A DNA stretch of 64,000 nucleotides from Membranipora membranacea (lineage: Eukaryota > Bryozoa > Gymnolaemata > Cheilostomatida > Membraniporidae): assembly GCA_914767715.1 (NCBI GenBank), contig OU612070.1, positions 27,764,025 to 27,828,024 on the forward strand. The letters are read 5' to 3'. Under the pieces are notes generated by a model. That model was not told the origin of the DNA, searched no databases, and saw only the letters and a list, made by a program, of their open reading frames with translations. A program made the translations under genes and the position numbers. Shown here piece after piece: positions 22,500-33,221 of this stretch; the first letter of the stretch is position 1; the number at the start of each line of letters is the position of its first letter.

Positions 22500-24120
22500 G
22501 TTTAGATGAAACTATGAAAATAATAACGCATAATACATCATAGTACTGATAAAGACCCTCCAAAAATCACTGGCTGTGAAATAAAGGTATGATCCATCAA
22601 GTGGGGCCACTCAAATGGCTCCATAGCAATAATCATAATAAATTTGTTATAATAAATCTGATTCATTAGTTGTCATATAATGTGGTGGTGAGGATGAGCA
22701 GTGTTACTTCTACTACAGCATCTAGTCTGTTAATCTGTAGGCAGCTATACCACCTGCCTCTCTGCATTGCGATCATATAAAAGAAAAGTTTAATAATGTA
22801 ATGAGAAACAACATTCATCGTAGCATCGCTCACCTACAACACTGAGATACTCATGGTGAATTGTTTCCTCCTCAGCACTGCTTTCATCAAATCTAACAGT
22901 AGATTCCCCCGGACAGATTAATACTGAATCCGATGATAGAGCTCACTCCCTGATGATGCTAGGTAGGGTTCTGTTGAAGCGGGTGTGTGAGGTTTTCCTA
23001 TGGAGAAAGCTGTCATGACTAGCAGTAGTGGTTTTTGTAGGAATGGAAGTGATATTAGTGTCAGTATGAGTAGAGTTGATATGTGTGTTAGTGGGAGTTT
23101 TCGTATTCTTAAAATTGTCCATGGGATAACCCATGGCACACTGCTGATGCTGACCTGGAGGCTAGCTACTGGAAGTTCCTGATGATAGCGGTGTTATAGG
23201 ATCAGGAAAGTGATCGGTATCCTGAGCGATCACAGGTGGTCCACCAATGTGGGTGGTTGGGCTCAGCATGTTGATCTGCATCAGCATCAGGTGGGCCGTG
23301 CCAAAGACCATCCCCCTGCCAAAATAAAGTAACACTAACCAGTAATAGATTTATTCCGCTGACACACAATTATGACACATAATTATATTGACGTTAGCAA
23401 ATAATAATAAATCATCAAAATTAAATAAAATATCCGCAAAAAAGTTTCAACAGGTAGCGTGAAAACGGCCATGACTAAAAAGTGTCACATCAGGGTGCCA
23501 TTTAATGTAATATAATATCTGGATTTACCAGTTTTAAATCATCACAATAATACAATCAGAGAGATTTTCTTTGTTAATACAGCTTTTTGCTCCATCAAAT
23601 AATCAGTTTGAGGCACTCTCTGTCAGAGGCAGATAATATGTTCTGTTAGTACAGCAGTGCGAGGTGAACTCGTTCTTTATGACCCTGTGAAGCTGGTTGT
23701 CAGGCTGTTTTGCGATGTTTCATCTCTTGCTTTATTTCATCAAGTTGTGACTCAACTATAATTTTACATGAATTGTAAGTCTGCAAACAGTTTTATCTCC
23801 AGGGATGGTAGTTAATCTTTTGGTTGAGATTTTGAGTTCCTTCACAGTTACGTTTAGATATTGTTAACTTCTGCAGGCTAACGTCTTTTTTTCCGTCATA
23901 GCTAATGCAAGATTATCAAAGATTCGACAGAAAGAGCAGTATTTGTTGCTGTTATACACCTCTTACTTACAACTCTTTGATTTTTCTTCTTCATTAAAAG
24001 CATTCTTCGAAAAGATTACAACAGTCAATGAAATGTATCAAAAATAGTAAAACTTTGGTGATACATTACTACTGATTTTCTGTTGGAGTTTTACAATGTC
24101 TCTATAATAAATGGTGACAA
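22500..24120 (-). repeat. segmental duplicate B (partner at 14.17-15.79 kb)
   Basis: Direct repeat of duplicate A at high identity. The right edge of the whole array is close to 24130, where similarity to the modules stops after CAAGTCCTAGCAATAAT. Confidence 0.85.
22840..23305 (-). pseudogene. Pro/Thr-rich exon copy (22.9 kb) with HEYLSVV tail segment
   Basis: One frame carries PPGQHQQCAMGYPMDN and a Thr/Pro-rich run. A second frame carries TVRFDESSAEEETIHHEYL then SVV, which ends at TTGTAG|GTGAGC, a good donor. The acidic EYLSV motif would suit a signalling tail (inference). The TAG seen in the 14.6-kb copy is shared, so it predates their duplication. Confidence 0.4.
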
Positions 24121-24130
24121 GTCCTAGCAA

Positions 24131-24494
24131 TAATCCCACCGAAAACGATAGTTTGAGGTGGTATTATGGCAATGCCCATAAAGCAGTTCTAATAGGGGAC
24201 TTCTGACAGCTTATGTGGCAGCTGAGCCCTATTTTCGCACACAATAAACACCTACAGTTTTGCCCATCAATCTTCAATTATTGTCAAGTTAACTAGATTC
24301 ATACCTGATCTTCTCTTTGGGAGTAATATGAAAAACAGCAGTTGATGCCATGACATAGAAAACTTGCAACAGCCAGCACCAGTTTTTTGGCTTTTTCTAG
24401 CCATTTTTATTCAATCCCGTAGACATAGTTTTGTCTATTTCTATGCAATTTTGCAAAATGTTTTGTCTATGTGTAATCCTCAATCACTCATCAG
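24131..24494. other. unassigned spacer right of the array
   Basis: No gene or repeat is recognised. Confidence 0.35.
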
Positions 24495-24760
24495 AGCAAC
24501 TTAATAAAGCCTAAGTGCCTGGGCAAAGTGTGTAAAATATGCTTTAATAAAAATATCAATGGAAAAATTTGCTCAAATAAAAAATTCTATGGTTCAAAGG
24601 CTAATATCTAAAAGAACAGTCATACCTGAGCAAATCATTTAAGCCTTAGTGCCTGGGCAAAATGTTTAAAACTGCTTTAATAGTAATATCAATGGTTCAA
24701 AGCCATCTGCTTTGATAGAAATTTCTATGGTTCCAAGGCTAATCACTAAAGGGGGCAGAT
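24495..24760. repeat. two-copy tandem repeat, ~134 bp
   Basis: AAGCCTAAGTGCCTGGGCAAA at about 24507 recurs as AAGCCTTAGTGCCTGGGCAAA at about 24641. The following CTTTAATA...ATATCAATGG and TTCTATGGTTC segments recur in the same order. Confidence 0.75.
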
Positions 24761-24831
24761 AAACCCTTTATTAAACTCTGTGCTCCTAGAAGTGGGAGTT
24801 TAGATTATTTTGTTGTCTTGCCATGTAGTCT

Positions 24832-25080
24832 GGGGTGGTCTTTCAATTAGAAATAGCCAAAATTGCAATCTGATCGCTCACTCATCAGTGAGTGAGCGAT
24901 ACCTTCTAGGGGTCTCGCTTACAAATCGCTCAGTCATTGATGGAACTATATACAACCTGAGTGAGCGATTTGGGAACAATTTCTTTTAATTGAAATACCA
25001 AGCGAGTGATAATTTTGAGCGATGTGATAGTGATAACTTGCTTTAGTAAAGGATCACTCTTTCTAATTGAAAGACGCCCC
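24832..25080. mobile_element. short TIR element (MITE-like)
   Basis: The left end reads GGGGTGGTCTTTCAATTAGA and the right end is its near-exact reverse complement (TCTAATTGAAAGACGCCCC). The interior contains further inverted ATCGCTCACT/AGTGAGCGAT motifs. It has no ORF and no obvious target-site duplication. Confidence 0.65.
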
Positions 25081-27720
25081 TGCTTTACTCATTGCAATAA
25101 TTACACTTCTCCCATGTGAGTTTAAATAACAGCAGCTATGATTTCTTAATTATTTTCATTCATTCATGCAAACTTGTCACAGATTATACTATTATTCAGT
25201 TCTCTATAGAAGCTGCCCATGTACCTGTCATTATCTTTGTCATTTAATTTGCTTTTTCACATTAGTTCAGATAGCGGCAATTGCAATCTCCTTATTACGT
25301 AATTTTTTTATCTAGACAATAAAGCCTATATAATTTGTTATGTCGTTGTACTTGTGACGTGTAACACCAATCATAGATATTCTTATTCGTTAAAAGCTTG
25401 CCACTGTATTTTTTTTTACCAGGCAGCGTATACCATGACATGAGATGAATTATGTCTCAGTAACGATTACCTAATGGGCTGCAAAATAAGCTGTGGGTTT
25501 AATTCTCAGACATAGTTGTGTTTGTCAGATATTGTCAGATTTTCGAATTTGACACCCCAATTCCTATTGGGTAGAAGTAAAAGTCCTGCATAACTCTAGA
25601 TCAGCTGTCGGAAACCTGCGGCCTTTTTTCCAGTGCTGCCTAATGAACAATCTTTTGCAGGCTGATTGTGGCCCTATGCCTAACAATTTTATTACACATT
25701 AATTCCGATTCCTATTTCGCATTTTGTATTCTTGATATTCAAGTATGTAGGCACAATATATTTCAAAATAGTGGCCATTCAGCATAAAGCATGTAGCTTC
25801 CAAAGCTGTTTCTAGACATAATCATCTTAACTGTATAGGTGTTAACTCCTTTGTCAAGTGCTTTATTTTCAAAATAACCCAGAACGACGTTTGGAAATTC
25901 GAATAAAATTTTTTGTTAATATCTTAGTAATTAATTTTTTAGCAAATCTGTCACTTTGAACATGAAATGCAAATGAGTATTACAAGTTTTCATGTTAGAA
26001 ATGCTCCTGCTTTTATTGCTAAAATGTTCCAGATTGAATCTAATTTTACAAGCATTCGCAAAAAACTTCCCCATTGTGGAGGGGCGCTACAGCATTCCTC
26101 CCACACCCACCCTGCCCTTTTCCATACACATTCAAAATTGGGATACAGTCATGTACTCAGCCAGATCAAACATCACCTCACAAAACTTCATAAGATTTTT
26201 TAAATTAATATTACTGTTGAGCTGAAGTTCCTTCCAACATACCACTGCAGCTTTTACACATAAATCTGTTTTAGTTTGTACAAAATTGTTACTCGGGTTC
26301 CGATTTTAAACCTGAGAGATATGTTGCGCCCTTTTGTATTGAGCCTGTGTAAAATTTGGCCTTTTTTTAGAAAAAGGTTGTGTAAGGATGACATCAGATG
26401 TGAATAGACAAATTCATATCATCATCATTAATATGTCATCATGTTAAGAATGTGCCAAGATTCATGACTGATTGTGCTGTCATCGAAATTAATTGATTGA
26501 ATATTCATTTGCTCGCTGTATCCTGATTACATTTTGTTACCATCATATGAACTGCTGTATTACTATTTAGATATTTTATGTCTCATATATATATATAAGA
26601 AGTTTTACTATCAAATAAACCAGTTAATAAGTTGCAACGAAGTAGCGTAGTACTTCTAAATGATCACAAATACCCACCACAACTTGTAAGGACAGCAGAC
26701 CCTTACAGTTGCCCACCCATGCTCTAGAACAATTTTGATACATCTGCCTAAATTCGGACTTGTTTTCCCTCTAATGAACGGGGAGCAACTCCAAATACAG
26801 ACAATTGAATCGAAATTGATCAAACATCACACTGACCAGTGAACTAAGCTATGATCTGTCCAACTGAGTTTTGCTTCTTTTCAGTGGTCTCTGATCTTAT
26901 CAGTTCTAGTAATACATGTATGCCATATATCAGATGGCAGAAAACAAAATAGAAAAGCAATGCAGATTTTTGATTTAGAAAGTCTCATATTGTCCTTAAG
27001 AGCTTAAAATTCTCTTGAACCTTATCAGACAGTTAAATTGATCTGACCAGATGAGTTTTCATTGATAACAAAACCCGATAACTTGGTAGATGTTTTTTGC
27101 TGTAAATCTACACAATCGATGTGTAGAGGTTATCATCAGCTTTAGCCTTAGTACATTAGCTTTGATACGATAGCTTTGGCACCTTAGCCTTCGTACCTTG
27201 AGGTTGTGATAGCCTGAAGAAGCCGGCCGACTATATCACGCTACGTGAATCAGCTGTGTTATACATTTATGTCTAGCCTGACTTCGGCTTTTATGCTGTC
27301 CCCATATACTTATTTTAGTCTATTATTGTCTAACACAGTACAATACAGTACTAACCCATATGAGAGTTATATTAACAGTTACGGTAAAACAGAAATATCA
27401 ACCTACTGTCCATCGCTGTATAATCATGGTTTTAGAAACAGAACCAAGCAATGATGGTGGTGATTTAATCACACAACCCTAATAATTGATAATCTATATT
27501 GACCTAGCTCTCATGAATTTATCTTCTCATTGATCAATGGTAGATAGCTCTTGACACATAATGAATTGAATTCCTGAGGAATATTATGTAATGTATTATG
27601 TAAAATCATTGCTATCTTTGCTCTAATATACAGTGAATCTTAAATGGTATTTATCTATTTATTTATAGAGGTTGGCTTGAAAGTATACAAATAACAGATA
27701 GTTAAAGGCAACTTGTTGAG
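25081..27720. other. 2.6 kb without a supported gene
   Basis: Scattered short ORFs show no domain or splice support. A short three-copy repeat of TAGCTTTGGYACC-like sequence lies near 27140-27205, and short TA runs occur. Nothing else is recognised. Confidence 0.4.
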
Positions 27721-27721
27721 C

Positions 27722-27960
27722 GCTGGGGGTGGTACAGTTAGTAAGAGCGACGAGCTTTCAGCTAACACGAGATCTTCTGTGGTTTGAATCTTACTACAGA
27801 CTACAGGAGTTTTGCAGTCCCCAGGTGTCACCAATGAGCTTCTTACTTGCAGTGTGAAATCTTACCCATTAAACACAAAACATATTTTGCGGCTCATCCT
27901 CTGGAATGTGGCATGAGATAAAACCCTCTCTTATTCTATCAGGGTCAAATAAGAAAAGAA
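27722..27960 (+). mobile_element. tRNA-derived SINE-like element
   Basis: A tRNA-like head has an A-box-like GGTACAGTTAGTAAGAGCG and a degenerate B-box-like GGTTTGAATCTT about 35 bp later. An unrelated body follows, ending in an A-rich GGTCAAATAAGAAAAGAAA. It does not fold as a full tRNA. Confidence 0.5.
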
Positions 27961-28721
27961 ATTAATGTAAGACAATTGACTTTATTTTAACTCATCATTG
28001 CCATAGCTATTTTTGAAGTATTATATTATATATATAATAGCAAATAGAGCTCCTTATGTATGAATATATAGAACAGGTTATACAAGTCTTTGTGACAGTG
28101 AATGCCTGTCTTTGTAAACAGCACTACTGTAAATTATCTACCAGTGTAATATAATTCAACTATCCAGTTCATACTAATAATGTCCGTGGGCAGTAAATCC
28201 AGGACCTTGTTAATGTCAGGAAGTATTTCTAGGACTTCCAACACATTAAGGTTAATAAAGGGTCATCAAATGTTAAAATTATAACACATTATAATGAATA
28301 ATAGTCACTTCAATTAAATTAGAGAGGCACTTTTATAACTGAGTGTTTACAGTATAAAGTGGTGGAGATATGAAGTTCTGGATTTATCTCCACATATGTT
28401 GACTGAATATCGAGTTACAAATGATAACAGTACTAGCTTTATCTGACCACTTAATCAAATACAGCAGAAAGTGAGAAAAAGTCTCAAATCTGCTTTGAAA
28501 TAACAAAGATATATAATCTGCTGGGCGTGGTCACAGTGCACAGTGAGTGAAAATAACTGCAATAAAGTCTCCAATAATAAATATGGTGTGAAAACTGCTG
28601 ATAAAACAGTTAATACTATAATATTCTAATACTATATAAACATTATAATGGTATGACATCACACACAGAGTATCTGTATATATAAATGATGACGTATTAA
28701 AGGTGATGCCTGATAAGCTGT
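27961..28721. other. 3' flank of the receptor gene
   Basis: AT-rich; no coding signal. It would contain the 3' UTR of the minus-strand receptor gene. I did not find a canonical AATAAA on the minus strand immediately beyond the stop. Confidence 0.35.
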
Positions 28722-29050
28722 TCAGAGTAGAAGATCACTTAGTGTACGTTTTAGAGTAGGATAAAGCTCAGTAATACCGCAATCTGTAGTAAAATGTACA
28801 GTCGTCATAGGAGAGGTCGGGGTGTTGGGGCTGGAGGCAGGCTGACGTCTGAACTTACAATAAGATCCTGATCTGCTCAGGTGTGATACGGGGGTCATAG
28901 ATACGCCCGGGTTATCGTACATAGAGGACAAACCGCTCCTCTGTGAAAAGCTTGTAGTCATCAGACCATAAGAACTCTCAGATACCATCCCTCATGTCTC
29001 CTGCTGCTTCTTACGAGCTGAATATCTAAGAGATGCTATACATACACACA
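28722..29050 (-). CDS. receptor exon: end of helix and cytoplasmic tail, with internal TGA
   Basis: Acceptor TGTGTTTGTAG|. It begins CVCIASL, then RYSARKKQQE, a typical basic stop-transfer patch, then TGA at 28992-28994, then GMVSESSYGLMTTSFSQRSG in the same frame to the stop at 28722. The tail is Ser/Thr/Pro-rich with possible Tyr sites (SMYDNPG, TELYPTL) and has no catalytic domain. The acceptor is the first of a series of near-identical acceptors formed by the adjoining satellite. Confidence 0.75.
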
Positions 29051-29250
29051 CTACAAACACAAAGAGGTCACTGTATCAAACACTACAAACACAAGATATC
29101 TCTGTATTAAACACTACAAACACATAGAGATCTCTGCATCACACACTATAAACACATACAGATCTCTGTATCACACACTGCAAACACAAAGAGATCTCTG
29201 TATCACACGCTACAAACACATAGAGATCTCTGCATCACACACTACGAACA
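29051..29250 (-). repeat. 32-bp splice-acceptor satellite, left part (~6 copies)
   Basis: On the gene's (minus) strand each unit contains a polypyrimidine-like ATCTCTTTGTGTTTGTAG followed by TGTGTGATACAGAG. The array abuts the tail exon's true acceptor, which is the first unit. Confidence 0.9.
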
Positions 29251-30096
29251 TCATACCATCTTCATCTAGCGAAAAGACCGACCAACTGCAGCAAGCTATA
29301 GACGAGACCACAGAATGGTGTGCTGAGAATAACATGATGGCCAATCCAACAAAAACAGTGAGCATTACGTTCTCAAATGCGCACAACAGTCAAAAGATCG
29401 AGCCGCACAGATTCTCAATGAGCGGTGACGTTATTGGAAACGAGACAAGCACGAAGTTTTTAGGTGTCGTGATTGACAACAATCTGACATTCAAACAACA
29501 CGTTGATCACCTCGTGAAAAAGACTAGACCAATAATATATACACTGATAGACCTCAAACAATCTGGAATGCCTATCAGTGCACTGAAACATTTCTACATA
29601 GCATGCATCCGTCCCATTCTCCTGTATGCTTCTCCCTCCTGGTATTCCATGCTCTCTCAGCAACAAAGAATGAGGATCCTGTGTGTAGAAAATTTGGTAC
29701 TCAAGGTTCTTGATCCGTGTGGTCTCGATTACAATGACCGAACAGCGAACATTGAGATACAACAAGTGCTTGATCTCCTCAACCAGACGAGCCAAGAGTA
29801 CATGTGTAATATAAAAAATAACACAGAGCACTGCCTAAATGGTGTGATGGCAAGTTACAAACCAACAACTGCTCCTCTAAGGTCAACTCGACTGGCCCAG
29901 AAGCCAAGACCAAGGGCACGCACCGCACTAAGGGGAAACTCTCCATTTTTATGTTACATGTGAGCTTTTGTCTCTCTTTTTAATTTCAATATGCAAAATA
30001 GTGCAAACTTTTTTCGCATTTTTCTGATTGAAGATCATTAGTAGATTTTTTGATTTTATTATCAAAAGATTTGTGATCAATAAATAAAGCCTGATA
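29251..30096 (+). mobile_element. 5'-truncated LINE inserted in the satellite
   Basis: The frame 29334-29963 (with open sequence before it) reads NPTKTVSITFSNAHNSQ, FLGVVIDNNLTFKQHVDHL, IRPILLYASPSWYSMLS and later basic segments, the thumb and C-terminal region of a CR1/Jockey-group LINE reverse transcriptase. It ends in GATCAATAAATAAAGCCTGA, a typical short-repeat LINE tail. It splits the 32-bp satellite into two parts, so the satellite is older. The catalytic palm is missing, as usual for 5' truncation. Confidence 0.85.
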
Positions 30097-30530
30097 TACA
30101 AAGACATCCCTGTATCACACACTACAAATACAAAGATATCTCTGTATCACACACTACAAACACAAAGAGATCTCTGTATCACACACTACAAATACAAAGA
30201 GATCTCTGTATCACACACTACAATTACAAAGAGATCTCTGTATCACACACTACAAATACAAAGAGATCTCTGTATCACACACTACAAACACAAAGAGATC
30301 TCTGTATCACACACTACAAATACAAAGAGATCTCTGTATCACACACTACAAATACAAAGAGATCCCTGTATCACACACTACAAATACAAAGATATCTCTA
30401 TATCACACACTACAAATACAAAGATATCTCTGTATCACACACTACAAACACAAAGAGATCTCTGTATCACACACTACAAATACAAAGATATCTCTGTATC
30501 ACACACTACAAACACAAAATAGTTTTCAGT
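30097..30530 (-). repeat. 32-bp splice-acceptor satellite, right part (~13 copies)
   Basis: The unit ACACACTACAAAYACAAAGA plus GATCTCTGTATC repeats with exact 32-bp spacing, with a few C/T and A/T variants. On the minus strand every unit presents TTTGTRTTTGTAG|TGTGTG, the same sequence as the receptor's last splice acceptor. Confidence 0.95.
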
Positions 30531-30559
30531 ATCAAACACTCAAAACACAGCAGCACTAC

Positions 30560-31395
30560 TGCAGAGTATCAGAAGTTTGGACGCTGCCTGAAGGTTACTA
30601 AGATCTCAGAGTAGACAGTTACTGTATATTATATATATCTCATTATTTAAGTCAGACCTGTAGTACAGACAACAGTATTGTGTTGATTCAGTAAACGTTA
30701 ATCTGATAGAAATAATAGTAGATATTTGTATATATTCAGTAATAGGATAAATAAGTCAACTATCTCTGTCTATAATCTAATCATACATAAAAAATCAAGT
30801 AGGAGGTAGCTAAGTTGGTTTGAGCGCCTGCCCTCTAACGCGCAAGCGTTGGAGTCCTGGGTTCGAATCCCGCTGCGTTCTATTGACTACTGGGCTCATA
30901 TGATGCCCCAGGTGTGCTCCGACCTGCCTGCAAATTGAGAGCAACTTGGGGCCGAATACGGCGGCCGCGCCCTTAAGGCACCGATATTTCGGACAGAGAT
31001 AACACTTGCGATTTCAACCCACAATCCTAATTCTGACATCTAAAGAAACAATCCTCATCTACCGCTGAGAATCTCCTGACAGAGACATCTGTAGATAAGT
31101 ATCATATCATACATCTCGTCCTTCTCAAGAGTCTAGTATCATATTGAAGCTAATAGATAGATTTGACTATAAAATAGTCACAATCTTCAGATGTAGCAGA
31201 TGCACAAACTTTAATATTTCTGATTGACATGATATTAAGGCTTATCTGGCAGCTGCCAGTCCCAAGTTTTTTTTATCATCAATTCAGCAAATTAACGAAT
31301 TTAAATCAAGTCTGTTCATTTAATCTGCTACATGCCTGTATCGTAATTTTTATTTGTGAATTTTAGTTTTTTTAATCAGTGTATTACCCTGAAAA
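30560..31395. repeat. intron segment duplicated at the right end of the window
   Basis: GAGTATCAGAAGTTTGGACG through GTGTATTAC matches 63352-63918 at high identity, apart from the SINE insertion at 30798-31020 and small deletions. Confidence 0.9.
30798..31020 (+). mobile_element. tRNA-derived SINE, with an empty site elsewhere in the window
   Basis: The head reads GGTAGCTAAGTTGGTTTGAG (A box) and GGTTCGAATCCCGC (B box), the internal RNA polymerase III promoter of a tRNA-derived SINE. A GC-rich body with GGGGCCGAATACGGCGGCCG follows. The duplicate intron near 63585 reads AAAAAAATCAATCCTAATTC without the element, so both borders are known to within a few bases. The head does not close a tRNA acceptor stem, so it is not a functional tRNA. 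Confidence 0.88.
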
Positions 31396-31758
31396 CTTAT
31401 AGTTTCACAGAGATTTATAATATAACTTAATCATTATTTATGTTTCTGCAATAGATGGGTTTAATGCATTCAATACTTTTGCATCCTTATCCAGCATCAC
31501 TTTCATTCGCCACATCAAACTCTTTGAGGGATGGGTTTTATCAACTTGACCAACATCGTTAATGAAAGTCTATTCAATTTCCTCTCTGATTATTTTTTGT
31601 TTCTATTATTGTTTTCTGGCACTGAGTACAAAACATTTCCAATGAGATGTCTTGGTTGCCAATAAAAGTATATATGCATTGTCTCTTGATTCTCACCCTA
31701 AAAATTATCTAAATTCAAGAGATTTTGTCGTTGAGATCAGTCAGTGATATCTACTCAC

Positions 31759-31839
31759 GTATAATACAATTGAAGAGGGAGCTGATAACAGCAGCTACAA
31801 TGATTCCATATAAGCTATAGTCTGTGATCCCACCGCTTC
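31759..31839 (-). CDS. receptor exon: transmembrane helix, first part
   Basis: Acceptor AAGAAAG|, donor TATAC|GTGAGT. It reads SGGITDYSLYGIIVAAVI, then SSLFNCII, the outer part of a hydrophobic helix. The helix continues across the intron as LCVCIASL in the next exon. Confidence 0.75.
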
Positions 31840-32102
31840 CTTTCTTAGATAATTAAAGGGTGGTGAAGGTCACACACTGTCACTATCTGCTTGAGGTTGA
31901 GTTTCAAAAGCTAAACATAGTCCATAAGTTGTCTCACTCTGTAATAACAAAAATGAGAATAATAATAGAAAAGAAGTTGTCTGCTCGTGATATTATTATT
32001 TATGATAGGCACAAGGAGGCTCGAGATGCTACATATGTCATAAATTTATGGTTTAGTTATAATATATTGAAGTTTTACAATCTGATATATAATAATAAAT
32101 AC

Positions 32103-32267
32103 TGACGTTGAGTTCTGAGATTGTATATCCACTCTGAGAATGACGATATCGAGCGAACTGTTTGATTGCGTAAGACGTCTGATTACTGGTCGTAACGTCA
32201 ATCAGAATCGCTTTGTACTTCTTATAAGGGTCAGAAATCCTCCAAGAAAACTCAACAAAATCGTATC
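32103..32267 (-). CDS. receptor exon: FN3-like domain
   Basis: Acceptor TTTATTCAG|, donor GTCA|GTATTT. It reads YDFVEFSWRISDPYKKYKAI, then LIDVTTSNQTSYAIKQFARY and SGYTISELNV. The Trp in strand B-like context and the LIDVTTSN stretch fit a degenerate fibronectin type III fold placed between Ig and TM; the family call is moderate. Confidence 0.55.
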
Positions 32268-32682
32268 CTGAATAAAACAGAAGCCTTGGTAGTGAATAGT
32301 ATGATGGCTCTAACCCCCATCAGTCAGATTTTAAGGCATTTCAATATTAATTATGAAATGCAACAAAATCAAATTAATGGTTTTTTGTTTTATCAGGGGT
32401 CTGCCACATAAATGCACATTTTCCCCGGCTTGAAATTGATGAGATGGTAGCTATTGCTGGGCTACACAAGATAGATATTGTGTTTTATGGGATACTCGAC
32501 AAAATGCATTAATAGCAAAGGGCAGCTGACTTACAGATAAGGATATATTATTTATGAGTTGTGACCAGACGGACCTAGTACTGATCTACAAACCGAAACC
32601 TTTTAATACCAACTTTAAACAATGATATCTCCTCAGATAACTACAACGCAGTGGGACACCTCGGCCAGTGAAAATCTCTCAC

Positions 32683-32911
32683 CGATCTTCAGAATGATGA
32701 TCCTCGCGGAGTCCTTGATGATTGTTAGGTTGAATGTTTCATTAACGAATCCTCCTGTATTTTTAGCCACACACTGATAGACCCCTGAGTTAACGGATCG
32801 GCTGTGAGTTATCTGTTAATCACCGTTAGTATCCCTCTCAATGTTAGTACCAGACGGTACAGGACGACCTCCGTATAACCATGATATCTCTGGTGTAGGA
32901 TTCCCGCCCGT
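32683..32911 (-). CDS. receptor exon: Ig domain with an internal TAA
   Basis: Acceptor CTCCCTCCCACCAG|, donor ATCG|GTGAGA. It reads NPTPEISWLYGGRPVPSGTN with the core Trp, then after the TAA the segment QITHSRSVNSGVYQCVAKN, which contains the canonical SGVYQC motif of I-set Ig strand F. It ends FNLTIIKDSARIIILKI. The first disulphide Cys is not within the exon as drawn. A one-base change of the TAA would give a full domain. Confidence 0.75.
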
Positions 32912-33221
32912 CTGGTGGGAGGGAGACACAATCAGGTATATTATTACTTGTGTGAGAGCAGTTAGTTATTACATAGCTGAATATCTCTATAGTCATACTG
33001 AGAACTTCATACATTCATATGTGAACGATCACCTACAGATTAAGTTTAGTAACCCATATAAAGGGACCTCTGTTTCACAAAACCCTCATTGAAATTAAAA
33101 TCTGTTAGATTGAGTTAAAAAGTAATAAAGAGAAGAGAAATATATATGAATATGATCTAAACATCTTGTCGTTTTTAATAAATTAGCATAAATATTGTTA
33201 TATAAAAGATAGATCACTTAC

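Larger units (their letters stand above)
5130..24130 (-). repeat. array of diverged segmental duplications of a minus-strand multi-exon gene
   Basis: The same modules recur through this block in direct orientation. 5.3-6.4, 7.2-8.0, 15.2-16.0 and 23.5-24.1 kb share a module beginning near CTTTCATCGTTCATACTG. 8.24-8.90 kb matches 16.40-17.73 kb. 9.78-10.86 kb matches 17.73-18.53 plus 20.48-20.85 kb. 13.27-15.79 kb matches 21.85-24.12 kb at high identity. Within the modules, exon-like cassettes on the minus strand keep AG/GT borders in some copies and lose them in others. The picture is repeated tandem duplication of a gene, or of part of one, followed by unequal decay. The gene family is not recognised. 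Confidence 0.75.

Noticed and set aside
25967-26225. Overlapping ORFs of 78 and 77 codons
   Set aside because: Two frames over the same sequence, neither with a domain or splice support.
29460-29831. 123-codon minus-strand ORF
   Set aside because: It is the antisense shadow of the LINE reverse-transcriptase frame.
29051-30530. CRISPR-like regular repeat
   Set aside because: The 32-bp units are contiguous, with no unique spacers, and sit in a eukaryotic intron.
30804-30880. A functional tRNA gene
   Set aside because: A and B boxes are present but the acceptor stem does not pair, and the element has a SINE body and an empty site elsewhere.
31860-32105. 81-codon plus-strand ORF
   Set aside because: It overlaps the receptor's TM-FN3 intron and has no domain; a minus-strand gene explains the region better.
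32841-33092. 83-codon plus-strand ORF
   Set aside because: Antisense shadow of the Ig exon, which has a clear domain and splice sites.
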